From: Streptococcus sanguinis SK1 = NCTC 7863
GTDB lineage: Bacteria > Bacillota > Bacilli > Lactobacillales > Streptococcaceae
Assembly (NCBI RefSeq): GCF_000194945.1
Contig: NZ_GL878507.1
Coordinates: 883,963 to 947,962, forward strand
Length of the DNA stretch: 64,000 bases
Reading direction: 5' to 3'
In this document: in pieces, positions 38,190 to 47,041 of the stretch
Position numbering within the stretch: the first letter of the stretch is position 1
Layout of the letters: each line of letters begins with the position of its first letter
Notes under the pieces: generated by a model
Seen by the model: the letters and a program-made list of their open reading frames with translations, nothing else
Database searches by the model: none
What the model was told of the DNA's origin: nothing
Made by a program: the position numbers and the translations under genes

Positions 38190-41100
38190 TTATCTATAAC
38201 GAGGTGTCGCAAAACCACGGATATTTCCATGACCGATGCGGTAAGTATTGCGTTTAACTACGTTATTGCTGTTGCCTTCAATCGTGTGAATGATGCCATT
38301 TTCAACTTTTTCGACAATACCGATATGATCAGCCCAGCCATCGTTTTGCTGGGTATCTTTGTCCCAGTTAAAGGTGATGATATCGCCTGCGCTAGGAGTC
38401 GAATTACCATCTTCATTCCAGATACCTAGTCTTTGGAAAATATGAATATGGCGCTCTACACCGCACTCACGGCCGATAAGATCGCTCAAGCCTTCTCTTT
38501 GGAAAATAACCGTCGTGAAAATGTCGCACCAGTCATCTGTGTTTTTTACAGCGTAGCCAACTGGCAGCGGTCTGACACTGTTATAATCGTTGACCAAGCG
38601 CTGATGCTCAGCACTACCTCCCCTGACACCTACCATAGCAGCTGCCGCCGCAAGAACACGGTCTCGCTGACTAGCTGCCTGAGGACGGTTTACAGAGATA
38701 GAGGTCTTTTCTCCACCAGCTCCCTGCAGCTGATTTTGATTATTTAAGTAATACAAGTGAACATTGTACTCGCCTGCATTATTCTTATGGTCACGCGCAT
38801 ATACATGCTTACGATAAGTACCATCAGCCTGACGATCCGCTGTGTACCACTGGACATCATCTTGGCCATTCGCTTCTGACCAAGTCGGCAGGTAAACTGT
38901 CTTGAGACCTTCTGGTGCCACAATACCTGATACTACAATATCAAACTCTCCAGTATCATTATTCTTATTTTGAATACTGATTTTACCTTGCGGCTTACTG
39001 ATAGAAACGTTGGTCTTGATGCCACCTGCTCCTACCAACCTGCCATCATTTTGCACATAGTAGAGATGGACATTATACTCGCCCTGAACGTTGTTATGGT
39101 CGCTCGCACGAACTCGCTTACGATAGGTACCATCCGGCTGACGCTCTGCGTTGTACCACTTGATATCATCTTGACCGTTGGCCTCTGACCAGGTTGGCAA
39201 GGAAACATTCTTAAGACCGCCTGGAGATACGATACCTGAAACTACAATATCAAAATCGCCGGTTTCGCTGTTGCGATTCTGGATGCTGATTTTGCCCTGT
39301 GGTTTAACTGCTGACACATTGGTTGTAGTACCACCAACACCGACTAACTGCCCGTCGTTACGGACATAGTAGAGATGGATATGATACTTACCAACTGAGT
39401 CTTTATGTTTACTAGATTCAACAGTAACTTTATAGGTACCATTAGCCTGCTGAGTAGCTGTATACCAGATAATATCGTCTTGACCGTTAGCTTCAGACCA
39501 AACCGGAACACTGACAACAGACACTTCATAAGGGGCAGAAACGTTCGAAATCACAACATCAAAACTGCCGTTGACATTATTCTTATTTTGAATACTGATG
39601 TTGCCCTTTGGCTTACCTAGAGAAACATTAGTCTTTATGCCACCAGCACCAACCAGCTTGCCATCATTTTGCACATAGTAGAGATGAATATTGTACTCGC
39701 CCTCAACATTTTTGTGATCACTCACACGGACTCGCTTACGATAGGTACCATCCGGCTGACGTTCTGCGTTGTACCACTTGATATCATCTTGGCCGTTGGC
39801 TTCAGACCAGGTTGGCAAGGAAACTCCTTTCAGACCGCCTGGCGATACGATATCTGAAACCACAATATCAAAATCGCCAGTTTCGCTGTTGCGATTCTGG
39901 ATGCTGATTTTGCCCTGCGGCTTGCTGATAGAAACGTTGGTCTTGATACCGCCTGCTCCTACTAACTTGCCGTCATTTTGCACATAGTAGAGATGCACAT
40001 TATATTCGCCTTGGACATTGTTATGATCGCTCAGGCGAACTCGTTTCCGATAAGTACCGTCAGCCTGACGTTCTGCATTGTACCACTTGATATCATCCTG
40101 ACCGTTGGCCTCTGACCAAGTTGGTAGGGAAACAGTCTTGAGACCGCCTGGCGATACGATATCTGAAACCACTATATCAAAATCGCCAGTTTCGCTGTTG
40201 CGATTCTGAATACTGATTTTGCCTTGAACTTTTGGTTTTTCTATAGAAATAGTCGTTTTAGTGCCATTTACACCTACCAAGCTGCCATCATTTTGCACAT
40301 AGTAGAGATGCACATTGTACTCACCCTCAACATTTTTGTGATCGCTCAGACGGACACGCTTACGATAGGTGCCATCAGCTTGAAGCTCAGCGTTGTACCA
40401 CTTGATATCATCTTGGCCGTTGGCCTCAGACCAAGTTGGCAGGGAAACTTCCTTCAGACCGCCCGGAGATGAAATACCTGAAACTACAATATCAAAATCG
40501 CCAGTTTCTTTATTTCGATTTTGAATACTGATGGTGCCCTTAGGTTTTCCAAGAGAAACGGTCGTTTTAGTGCCGCTTACACCAACTAAGCGGCCGTCAT
40601 TTTGGACATAGTAGAGATGGACATTGTACTCGCCCTGTACATTATTATGGTCGCTTATGCGGACTCGCTTACGATAGGTGCCGTCGGCCTGACGTTCTGC
40701 GTTGTACCACTTGATATCATCTTGGCCGTTGGCCTCTGACCAAGTTGGCAGAGAGACAGTCTTAAGACCACCTGGGGATGAGATACCTGAAACCACAATA
40801 TCGAAATCACCAGTTTCGCTGTTACGATTCTGAATGCTGATTTTGCCCTGCGGCTTGATGAGAGATACATTAGTTGTAGTACCGCCGACACCGACTAATT
40901 GACCGTCGTTGCGGACATAGTAGAGATGGACATTGTACTTTCCAACTGAATCCTTATGTCTGCTAGAATCAACAGAAACTTTATAAGTACCATTGGCCTG
41001 CTGAGTGGCTGTGTACCAGATAATATCGTCTTGACCATTAGCTTCAGACCACACCGGAACACTAACAACAGACACTCCATAAGGAGCAGAAACGTTTGAA

Positions 41101-42371
41101 ATTACAACATCAAAGCTGCCGTTGACATTATTCTTATTCTGAATACTGATGTTACCCTTCAAAGGCTGCTTAGCAAGAGCAGACTGCTGGGTAAATCTTC
41201 CGGAATAGTCAACGCTATGGTCAAATACATGTTTGCCAGCTAACAGCTGAGCCTGAGCTGTAAACTGCCATGCTCCAGCGCCACTGTTGTATTTGAGAGA
41301 TTTAGCTCCATCAAGATTTAAATTAGAAGACGGATACTGGGCTACCCAGAAGTTGCTATAGCCAAATTGCGATGTATTAACCGGTCCCTTGCTGCGAAGA
41401 TTATTTTGATCCAGCCAGCTGGCGCTAGTATAATACATCAGGTTAGAATAACCCAGTCTGCGCATCTCATCCGCCCAAGCCTGGGTATGCTGGTTGATCC
41501 CATTTTGCATTTTAGGATCTTCCATGTCATTGACCATGACTGTGTTTTTAGGCAGGCCTAGTCTATTAGCAAAGGCAACGTAATAACGAGCTTCTGCTCT
41601 CGCTTCTTCATCACTGGTATAGTGCGAGAAGGCATAGGTCGATACTTGTAAACCAGCTCCCTGGGCATTTCTCACCTGAGACTCGGCAAATGGATTAGTG
41701 TAATGGGTGCCTTCAGTCAGTTTGACAACGACACCGCCAACCCCTTGCTGGGCTAATTTACGATAGTCGTCTATGCTGATATGGCCATTGTGGCTGCTGA
41801 CATCTACAAAGGAAGTGCCTTTTATCTCCGCTTGGGAATTCCCGCGGGCTGCCTGAGCCTTTGAACCAGCATTGTAAAATACAGTTTTTCCAGCATTATT
41901 AGCTTTTGGTGCTGATGCTACTGCAGGACTGGCCTTGGGCTCTGAGGCAGTAGCAGAATCTGTAACAGAAGAGCTTGCTTTTGCTGACTGATCAGCTACA
42001 GTTTCATTCTGATTAGAAGCATTTGCTTCTGACTGACTTTGCCCTTCTAGCCTATCAGGTGCTACCTGAGTTTCTACAGTGGCTGATTGAGCTGCTCCTC
42101 CAGACTCAACAGCTGTTCCTACAGCGTTCGTTACTTGCTCCTCTTGCTTAACAGCTTGAACTGACTGTTCTACAGTTGACACTGCTACAGTCGACTGATT
42201 AGACGTTTGTGATGCGGCCGCATTCACTGTCTGATTCTGGGAACTAACAGACCTTTCTGTTTTTAAAACTCCTGACTCAGCGACAGTATGTTCCTCGGCT
42301 TTTGCAACATTGGCAGTCGCTGCCAACAAAATAGCCGTACTCGCTAAATAAACTAATTCTTTCGATTTCAA
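38190..42371 (-). CDS. Secreted wall hydrolase: GH25 lysozyme, eight Bsp-like repeats, CHAP
   Basis: 1393 aa from TTG 42371, with GGAGAG 5-6 nt upstream. Signal peptide to about residue 26 (AKA-EE), then a low-complexity Ser/Ala/Gln/Glu/Val region (27-170). The GH25 muramidase domain at about 184-390 has FVDVSSHNGHIS and the acidic catalytic motif VNDMED near 275-281. Eight GBS-Bsp-like repeats of about 100 aa follow (about 405-1225), then a CHAP amidase/endopeptidase (about 1232-1393) with Cys in DDWCDIF (near 1277) and His in WADHIGIVE (near 1345). No LPXTG anchor, so attachment is probably through the repeats. Two cleavage activities in one protein suggest a role in separation or lysis. 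It resembles the competence-linked LytF (Bsp repeats plus CHAP), but has an added GH25 domain and no competence box that I can see. Confidence 0.92.
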   Translation of the reverse strand: MKSKELVYLASTAILLAATANVAKAEEHTVAESGVLKTERSVSSQNQTVNAAASQTSNQSTVAVSTVEQSVQAVKQEEQVTNAVGTAVESGGAAQSATVETQVAPDRLEGQSQSEANASNQNETVADQSAKASSSVTDSATASEPKASPAVASAPKANNAGKTVFYNAGSKAQAARGNSQAEIKGTSFVDVSSHNGHISIDDYRKLAQQGVGGVVVKLTEGTHYTNPFAESQVRNAQGAGLQVSTYAFSHYTSDEEARAEARYYVAFANRLGLPKNTVMVNDMEDPKMQNGINQHTQAWADEMRRLGYSNLMYYTSASWLDQNNLRSKGPVNTSQFGYSNFWVAQYPSSNLNLDGAKSLKYNSGAGAWQFTAQAQLLAGKHVFDHSVDYSGRFTQQSALAKQPLKGNISIQNKNNVNGSFDVVISNVSAPYGVSVVSVPVWSEANGQDDIIWYTATQQANGTYKVSVDSSRHKDSVGKYNVHLYYVRNDGQLVGVGGTTTNVSLIKPQGKISIQNRNSETGDFDIVVSGISSPGGLKTVSLPTWSEANGQDDIKWYNAERQADGTYRKRVRISDHNNVQGEYNVHLYYVQNDGRLVGVSGTKTTVSLGKPKGTISIQNRNKETGDFDIVVSGISSPGGLKEVSLPTWSEANGQDDIKWYNAELQADGTYRKRVRLSDHKNVEGEYNVHLYYVQNDGSLVGVNGTKTTISIEKPKVQGKISIQNRNSETGDFDIVVSDIVSPGGLKTVSLPTWSEANGQDDIKWYNAERQADGTYRKRVRLSDHNNVQGEYNVHLYYVQNDGKLVGAGGIKTNVSISKPQGKISIQNRNSETGDFDIVVSDIVSPGGLKGVSLPTWSEANGQDDIKWYNAERQPDGTYRKRVRVSDHKNVEGEYNIHLYYVQNDGKLVGAGGIKTNVSLGKPKGNISIQNKNNVNGSFDVVISNVSAPYEVSVVSVPVWSEANGQDDIIWYTATQQANGTYKVTVESSKHKDSVGKYHIHLYYVRNDGQLVGVGGTTTNVSAVKPQGKISIQNRNSETGDFDIVVSGIVSPGGLKNVSLPTWSEANGQDDIKWYNAERQPDGTYRKRVRASDHNNVQGEYNVHLYYVQNDGRLVGAGGIKTNVSISKPQGKISIQNKNNDTGEFDIVVSGIVAPEGLKTVYLPTWSEANGQDDVQWYTADRQADGTYRKHVYARDHKNNAGEYNVHLYYLNNQNQLQGAGGEKTSISVNRPQAASQRDRVLAAAAAMVGVRGGSAEHQRLVNDYNSVRPLPVGYAVKNTDDWCDIFTTVIFQREGLSDLIGRECGVERHIHIFQRLGIWNEDGNSTPSAGDIITFNWDKDTQQNDGWADHIGIVEKVENGIIHTIEGNSNNVVKRNTYRIGHGNIRGFATPRYR
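38690..41160 (-). repeat. Eight tandem ~309-bp repeats encoding Bsp-like domains
   Basis: Unit starts on the minus strand lie near 41157, 40850, 40540, 40230, 39920, 39610, 39300 and 38990. Each encodes ISIQN...GDFDIVVS...LPTWSEANGQDDI.WY...YRK.V...DH.N..GEYNVHLYYVQNDG. Units 1 and 6 are a distinct subtype (NVNGSFDVVISNVSAPY ... VPVWSEANGQDDIIWYTATQQANGTYK), giving an order A B B B B A B B. Confidence 0.9.
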
Positions 42372-42388
42372 CTTTTCTCTCCAACTTT

Positions 42389-42427
42389 TAAAAAACTTGT
42401 CACCTTTGGGAGGACAAGTCTTTTTTC
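42389..42427 (-). terminator. Terminator of tpiA
   Basis: ACTTGTC-ctcccaaaggt-GACAAGT stem followed by TTTTTTAAAA on the minus strand. It lies between tpiA and the TTG of the wall hydrolase, leaving only about 17 bases between them. Confidence 0.85.
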
Positions 42428-42436
42428 AACATTTTT

Positions 42437-43195
42437 TTATTTTACAAAATCAAGCAATGCCAAGAAGCTTTCAGCTTCAAGTGATGCACCACCAACAAGA
42501 GCACCGTCAACATCTGGACAAGCCATGTAAGACGCAACATTTTCAGGTTTTACAGAACCGCCGTACTGAACGCGAACCTTGTCCGCTACTTCTTGACCAA
42601 AGTCAGCTGCTACAACGTCACGAACTGCTTTACACATCTTTTGAGCGTCGTCTTGAGTTGCTGACTTACCAGTACCGATAGCCCAGATTGGCTCATAAGC
42701 GATAACCAATGATGCAACTTGCTCAGCTGTCAAGTCTTTCAAAGCAGCTGATACTTGAGCACCAACGAAATCTACAGCTTTACCAGCTTCGTAAGTTTCA
42801 AGCGACTCACCACAGCAGATGATTGGCACCAGACCATTGCGGAAGATAGCGTGCGCTTTTTTGTTGATGTCTTGGTCTGTTTCATGGAAATAATCGCGGC
42901 GTTCTGAGTGACCGATAACAATGTAGTCAACTCCAACTTCTGCAAGAACTTTAGGGCTGTTTTCACCAGTGAAAGCACCTGCATCTTCAAAGTAAGCATT
43001 TTGCGCTGCAACCTTAAGATTGCTTCCTTTAGCTGCTGCCAAAACAGTTGTCAAATCAAGTGCTGGAGCAGCGATACCAGCTTCTACTAAATCTGAAGAA
43101 GGTAGCTTAGCAGCAACCGCTTCTACAAAAGCCTTTGCTTCTTCAGGATTTTTGTTCATTTTCCAGTTACCAGCAATAAATGGTTTACGTGACAT
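42437..43195 (-). CDS. tpiA: Triosephosphate isomerase
   Basis: 252 aa from ATG 43195 (AGAGG upstream; a GTG at 43201 is too close to that site). All TIM landmarks are present: GNWKMNK (catalytic Lys), VIGHSERR (catalytic His), [11 protein letters not shown] (catalytic Glu), loop 7 YGGSVKPEN and GALVGGASL. It interconverts DHAP and GAP in glycolysis. Biased codon use indicates high expression. Monocistronic by its terminator, unless read-through feeds the wall hydrolase. Confidence 0.98.
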   Translation of the reverse strand: MSRKPFIAGNWKMNKNPEEAKAFVEAVAAKLPSSDLVEAGIAAPALDLTTVLAAAKGSNLKVAAQNAYFEDAGAFTGENSPKVLAEVGVDYIVIGHSERRDYFHETDQDINKKAHAIFRNGLVPIICCGESLETYEAGKAVDFVGAQVSAALKDLTAEQVASLVIAYEPIWAIGTGKSATQDDAQKMCKAVRDVVAADFGQEVADKVRVQYGGSVKPENVASYMACPDVDGALVGGASLEAESFLALLDFVK

Positions 43196-43229
43196 ATTCA
43201 CACACCTCTTCTATTTTATTTATAGTAAC

Positions 43230-43238
43230 ATTGTAACA
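43230..43238 (-). promoter_or_regulatory. Extended -10 promoter of tpiA
   Basis: TGTTACAAT (minus), 34 bases before the ATG, with a poor -35 (TTTATT at 43258-43253). A consensus DnaA box abuts the -35 region. Confidence 0.6.
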
Positions 43239-43260
43239 TAGTTGAATGAAATAATAAAGG

Positions 43261-43323
43261 TTATCCACAGAATTTCATCAAATTGAAACATCTTTATTTT
43301 AAGGGGATAAGATCTGTGGAAAA
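43261..43323. promoter_or_regulatory. Inverted pair of DnaA-box-like sites upstream of tpiA
   Basis: TTATCCACA on the plus strand (43261-43269) equals the DnaA consensus. TTTTCCACA on the minus strand (43323-43315) differs by one base. The two face each other across about 45 AT-rich bases. Confidence 0.45.
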
Positions 43324-43416
43324 TTCTTCTCATTATCATTTCCCACCCGCATCTTCAAGCCAGCTCTTTCTCCACCAGAGCACGCACCTCAAAATCACTT
43401 CTTGAGTCTGCTAGAA

Positions 43417-43451
43417 GAAAAAACAGAACCTAGTCTGAGACTAAGTTCTGT
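43417..43451 (-). terminator. Terminator of rmlD
   Basis: ACAGAAC-ttagtctcagactag-GTTCTGT with an inner TAGTC/GACTA stem, then TTTTTTC on the minus strand. Confidence 0.9.
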
Positions 43452-43475
43452 CGCTGTTATAAACTTCAAAGAAAA

Positions 43476-44330
43476 TCACTGTTTCTTCTCTTGCTTGTAA
43501 AACTCTTTTAAGGCATCTTGCCAAGTCGGAATGACAAAGCCTGTAGCCTTAGCCTTGGTCAGGCTCATAGTTGAGTTGAAAGGTCGCTTAGCCTTGGCCG
43601 GGAATTTGCTGGAATCAACCGGCTGGACTTCCACATCTGTATCTTTGAGAATTTCCACTGCAAAGTCATACCAAGTGGTGTCCTCAGCCGCATCATTAGA
43701 CAGATGGTAATAGCCAAATTCCTTTTGATTTTCAGCCAGATGAGTCATAAACTCAGTCAGCGTACGAGTCCAAGTCGGACGGCCATGCTGGTCATTGACT
43801 ACAGTCAGAGTTTTGTACGTCTTAGCAAGATTTTGCATGGTAAAGACAAAGTTTTTACCGTAGTTACCAAAGACCCAGGCAGTACGGATAATATAGAAAC
43901 GGCTGGAATATTTCTCAACCAGCTCCTCACCCATGCGCTTGGTACGGCCATACTCTGTCTGTGGATCAGGCCGGTCATCTACTTCCCACTCCTCACCGAC
44001 TGGCTTTTGGCCGTCAAAGACATAGTCTGTTGAGATATAGACCAAGGTCGCTCCGTGAGCTTCTGCAGCTTTTGCCACATTTTCGGTCCCAGTCACATTG
44101 ATGGCATAGTCCAGCTCTTTTCCTTCGTCCTCAGCAGCATCAACTGCTGTATAGGCAGCGCAGTGATAAACCAAGCTTGGTTTGACCTCCGCAAAGACAT
44201 TGTCCACCACTTGGGTATTGGTAATATCCATTTCTGCCACATCAACAGCCACATACTCTTCATTACGCTCATCCAAAAGATAGCGAAGCTCTGTACCCAG
44301 CTGTCCATTCGCACCTGTAATTAAAATCAT
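43476..44330 (-). CDS. rmlD: dTDP-4-dehydrorhamnose reductase
   Basis: 284 aa short-chain dehydrogenase. N-terminal ITGANGQLGTELR nucleotide loop, YISTDYVFDGQKP, and the catalytic YGRTKRMGEE (Tyr/Lys). It makes dTDP-L-rhamnose, the donor for the rhamnose wall polysaccharide. ATG follows GAAAGGAAAG. Its promoter abuts the terminator of the upstream glycosyltransferase pair. Also called rfbD; the functional counterpart in S. pyogenes is GacA. Confidence 0.96.
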   Translation of the reverse strand: MILITGANGQLGTELRYLLDERNEEYVAVDVAEMDITNTQVVDNVFAEVKPSLVYHCAAYTAVDAAEDEGKELDYAINVTGTENVAKAAEAHGATLVYISTDYVFDGQKPVGEEWEVDDRPDPQTEYGRTKRMGEELVEKYSSRFYIIRTAWVFGNYGKNFVFTMQNLAKTYKTLTVVNDQHGRPTWTRTLTEFMTHLAENQKEFGYYHLSNDAAEDTTWYDFAVEILKDTDVEVQPVDSSKFPAKAKRPFNSTMSLTKAKATGFVIPTWQDALKEFYKQEKKQ

Positions 44331-44368
44331 TTGTCTTTCCTTTCACATCATAAACATTCAATGAGTTT

Positions 44369-44377
44369 ATTATAACA
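44369..44377 (-). promoter_or_regulatory. Extended -10 promoter of rmlD
   Basis: TGTTATAAT (minus), directly following the T-run of the terminator at 44376-44400, about 39 bases before the rmlD ATG. Confidence 0.6.
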
Positions 44378-44400
44378 AAAAAAGCAGAAAAAATCTGCTT
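44376..44400 (-). terminator. Terminator of the GtrII-like/GT2 transcript
   Basis: AAGCAGA-tttttt-TCTGCTT stem followed by TTTTTG on the minus strand. Confidence 0.85.
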
Positions 44401-44404
44401 GATT

Positions 44405-44591
44405 GAATCATACCTCTAGTCATTTTTAGAAAATAAAATCTCATACTTTTTACACTCCATATATAAATGATGCAACATTATGCAAGTAATAATCAGAAAA
44501 CTTAGCATCATTTCAAATTGACAGTATAAACTTTAACAATGCATAATCATATTAAAATGAATCTTTTCTTTATTTCTCTCTTAGAAAGAAT
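44405..44591. other. AT-rich spacer downstream of the GtrII-like gene
   Basis: About 190 bases, clearly lower in GC than the flanking rmlD gene. I find no coding frame, hairpin or known RNA in it. Its composition matches the AT-rich GtrII-like gene, so it probably belongs to the same acquired segment. Confidence 0.4.
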
Positions 44592-46075
44592 CTACTTCAT
44601 GATAACAAATAATTCATTATTTTCAAGATAAATATTATATAACTTTGTTTCTTCAAGTAATGTATAATTTTCACTACTAAAATCTATATTAGCAATATCG
44701 ATTAATTTGAAATCGACGTTTAAGTTCGTTATGCTATTAAATCTCAATGTCATATCCCAAGAAACATTTGTATTTGGCATAATCAAACTTTTTAACATTG
44801 GATAAACAGAAGCTGTATTGTTAAACACTGGCGAATCAGAAAGAAAGCGATTCACATTAATAACTGTTTTTTCGGGTGTAATGTACTTGTTTAGAGAGGA
44901 AGCTAGCAATATGCTCTGCGCTTTGAACATTTCATTTTGTTGTTTTAAACTGCTCACATAAGTAAAAGAGAAAGATAAGAAATAAAAAACTAATAATCCC
45001 GAGACGAAGGACTTCCCTCTACGTAGAATTTTACTCTTTTCAACGCACTCTAAGCTAACAATTAAGATAATCGCTAAAAAAATTCCGAAACCATATTCAT
45101 ATCTTGGTCTCATAAGATAATAAGGATTAGACAAAATCAAATAGGTTCCATAGCTAAATACACTTCCTAAACTTAGCCAAATCAGCATGTAAACAAAGTT
45201 TAAAAGGAATTTAGTACTGGATAAGCGAATCACACTGATAGTTAAGAGAAATATAGCAATTATCGTTAATAAAACCCAGATAGTTGAACTTTGAAAAAAT
45301 ATATTGTTCAAATATCCTGTAGCATTCACCCCAATTATTTTAATCATCTCTAATCCCTTTGGAATATCAGCTTGATCAGCAAAAATCGGTGGCTTTATAA
45401 AAATTTGTATACGATATAAAAGCAAACCAATTACATATGACAACATTGAGATGAAAATTTTAGGAATTTTTTCTTTAAAATAACTTCCTTGCAATAATTC
45501 TAAAAATACTAGCGTCATGGTTACAATAATGTACACTCCTGAAGAAGCTTGGTATGAATTGCACATTAAGAATATACCAAGAACTGACATAACTCCAAAT
45601 ATTTTTTATTATCCCAAAAAATAAATGGAATGATAGAAACTAATATACTTAAAGTCATAAAAGGATTGTCAAATCTAAAACTTAATGGCTCTAAAAACCA
45701 CGGATTAATCCCTATAATAGTTGAAACAGATGCTGTTATGAAAGAAATCTTTTTATTGGAATATAAGACAAACAATAAAATTAAGCTCGCTAAAGTTAAA
45801 AAACAAGCTGACAGAATATTTGAAGTCAAGCCTAGTTCTGTCAGATGATCCCCACCTTGTATTAATCGAGCGGAATACTCACTTAAATATCTTGAATAAT
45901 GTTCAGAGAATTTTGAATAGCCTTGTAATTGTCTTCCAATATCATCAATATAGGGATACTCAGCTAAACCGATATTAATATTGACTACTGAATAAATAAT
46001 AAAAATAACTAGGGCAGACGATTTATTTAAAAGAAGATAGTTTTTAAAATCAGAAAAACGTTTATGGAAAATCAT
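44592..46075 (-). pseudogene. GtrII-like polytopic glycosyltransferase, frameshifted in an A6 tract
   Basis: Two overlapping frames make one protein. 46075-45566 encodes 169 residues ending IPFIFWDNKK then an out-of-frame tail. 45590-44592 carries on with VMSVLGIFLMCNSYQASSG. Adding one A to the six-A run at 45607-45602 (minus) joins them into about 494 aa with roughly ten TM segments, resembling GtrII/GT-C enzymes that transfer a sugar from a lipid carrier on the outer face (PIDDIGRQLQGY near the N-terminus). The GT2 gene overlaps its start by 4 nt. It is AT-rich relative to its neighbours. It may be a true pseudogene, phase-variable, rescued by slippage, or a sequencing error. Confidence 0.8.
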
Positions 46076-46998
46076 TTACTCTTCTCCTTAATCACATAAA
46101 TCGGCCGATGCTTGGTTTCCATAAAGATTTTGCCAATGTATTTGCCTAGGATACCGATGGTCAGCAGCTGGAAGCCACCGATGAGTAAAATGACGGTCAT
46201 AAGGGATGGCCAGCCAGATGTCGGATCACCAAAAACCAAGGTACGAATAATAATCACTGCCATCAGGATAAAGGCTAAAATCCAAGACAGGATACCTCCT
46301 AAAAAGGCGATGTTGAGCGGCGCATCAGAGAAATTGACGATGCCTTCCAAAGAGTAGTTGAAAAGAGACCAGAAATTCCAAGAGGTCTTACCAGCTACTC
46401 GTTCAACATTTTTGTATTCTAAATACTCGGTATTGAAGCCAACCCAGGCAAAAATTCCCTTGGAGAAGCGATTGTACTCTGAAACTTCCAGAATTGCTTC
46501 TACCATCTGGCGGCGCATCAGTCGAAAGTCACGCGCACCATCTACCATCTCTACCTGACTAATCTTGTTAATCAGCTTATAGAACAAATTGGCAAAAAAG
46601 CTTCGGATAGGCGGCTCTCCCTCGCGAGTAGTGCGACGGGTACCCACACAGTCCAACTCAGGATTCGAGTCCAGCAAAGCCTTCATCTCAATCAGGATCT
46701 CTGGCGGATCCTGCAAGTCCACATCCATGACCGTCACAAAATCCCCACTCGCCTCTTGCAAACCAGCATAGAGGGCTGCTTCTTTTCCGAAATTACGAGA
46801 AAAGGACAGATAGTGCACGTCTGGACAGCGACTGCTGAGCTCACGCAAAACAGGCAAAGTCTGATCCGTCGATCCGTCATTGACAAAAATATATTCAAAC
46901 TGGTCACGGATTTGATATTTGACCGCTTCCATAGCTTCATGAAACAAAGGAATAGATTCTTCTTCATTGAAACACGGAACAATCACCGAAATTGTCAT
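46072..46998 (-). CDS. GT2 polyprenyl-phosphate glycosyltransferase (GtrB/GacI-like)
   Basis: 308 aa. GT2 domain at about 1-220 with VPCFNEEESI, FVNDGSTD, the DxD-like MDVDLQDPP, and ARDFRLMRR. Two C-terminal TMs lie at about 230-255 and 265-290. Homologues load a sugar on undecaprenyl phosphate (GtrB; GacI or SccN in streptococci). The adjacent GT-C partner and nearby rmlD suggest side-chain decoration of a rhamnose polysaccharide or teichoic-type polymer. No GtrA-type flippase is seen here. Its stop overlaps the start of the partner gene. Confidence 0.92.
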   Translation of the reverse strand: MTISVIVPCFNEEESIPLFHEAMEAVKYQIRDQFEYIFVNDGSTDQTLPVLRELSSRCPDVHYLSFSRNFGKEAALYAGLQEASGDFVTVMDVDLQDPPEILIEMKALLDSNPELDCVGTRRTTREGEPPIRSFFANLFYKLINKISQVEMVDGARDFRLMRRQMVEAILEVSEYNRFSKGIFAWVGFNTEYLEYKNVERVAGKTSWNFWSLFNYSLEGIVNFSDAPLNIAFLGGILSWILAFILMAVIIIRTLVFGDPTSGWPSLMTVILLIGGFQLLTIGILGKYIGKIFMETKHRPIYVIKEKSK

Positions 46999-47041
46999 TT
47001 TAATCTCCTACTATTTTATATATTTCATCCTATTATAACAA

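Noticed and set aside
38690..41160. Regular tandem repeats considered as a CRISPR array
   Set aside because: Unit length is about 309 bp and every unit is in frame and encodes a Bsp-like domain; there are no short direct repeats with unique spacers.
38229..41561. Many plus-strand frames opposite the Bsp repeats
   Set aside because: They recur with the repeat period and are antisense shadows of the repeated coding sequence.
42372..42436. Competence (ComX) box upstream of the wall hydrolase
   Set aside because: I looked for TACGAATA-like sequence because of the LytF resemblance and found none in the 65-base gap.
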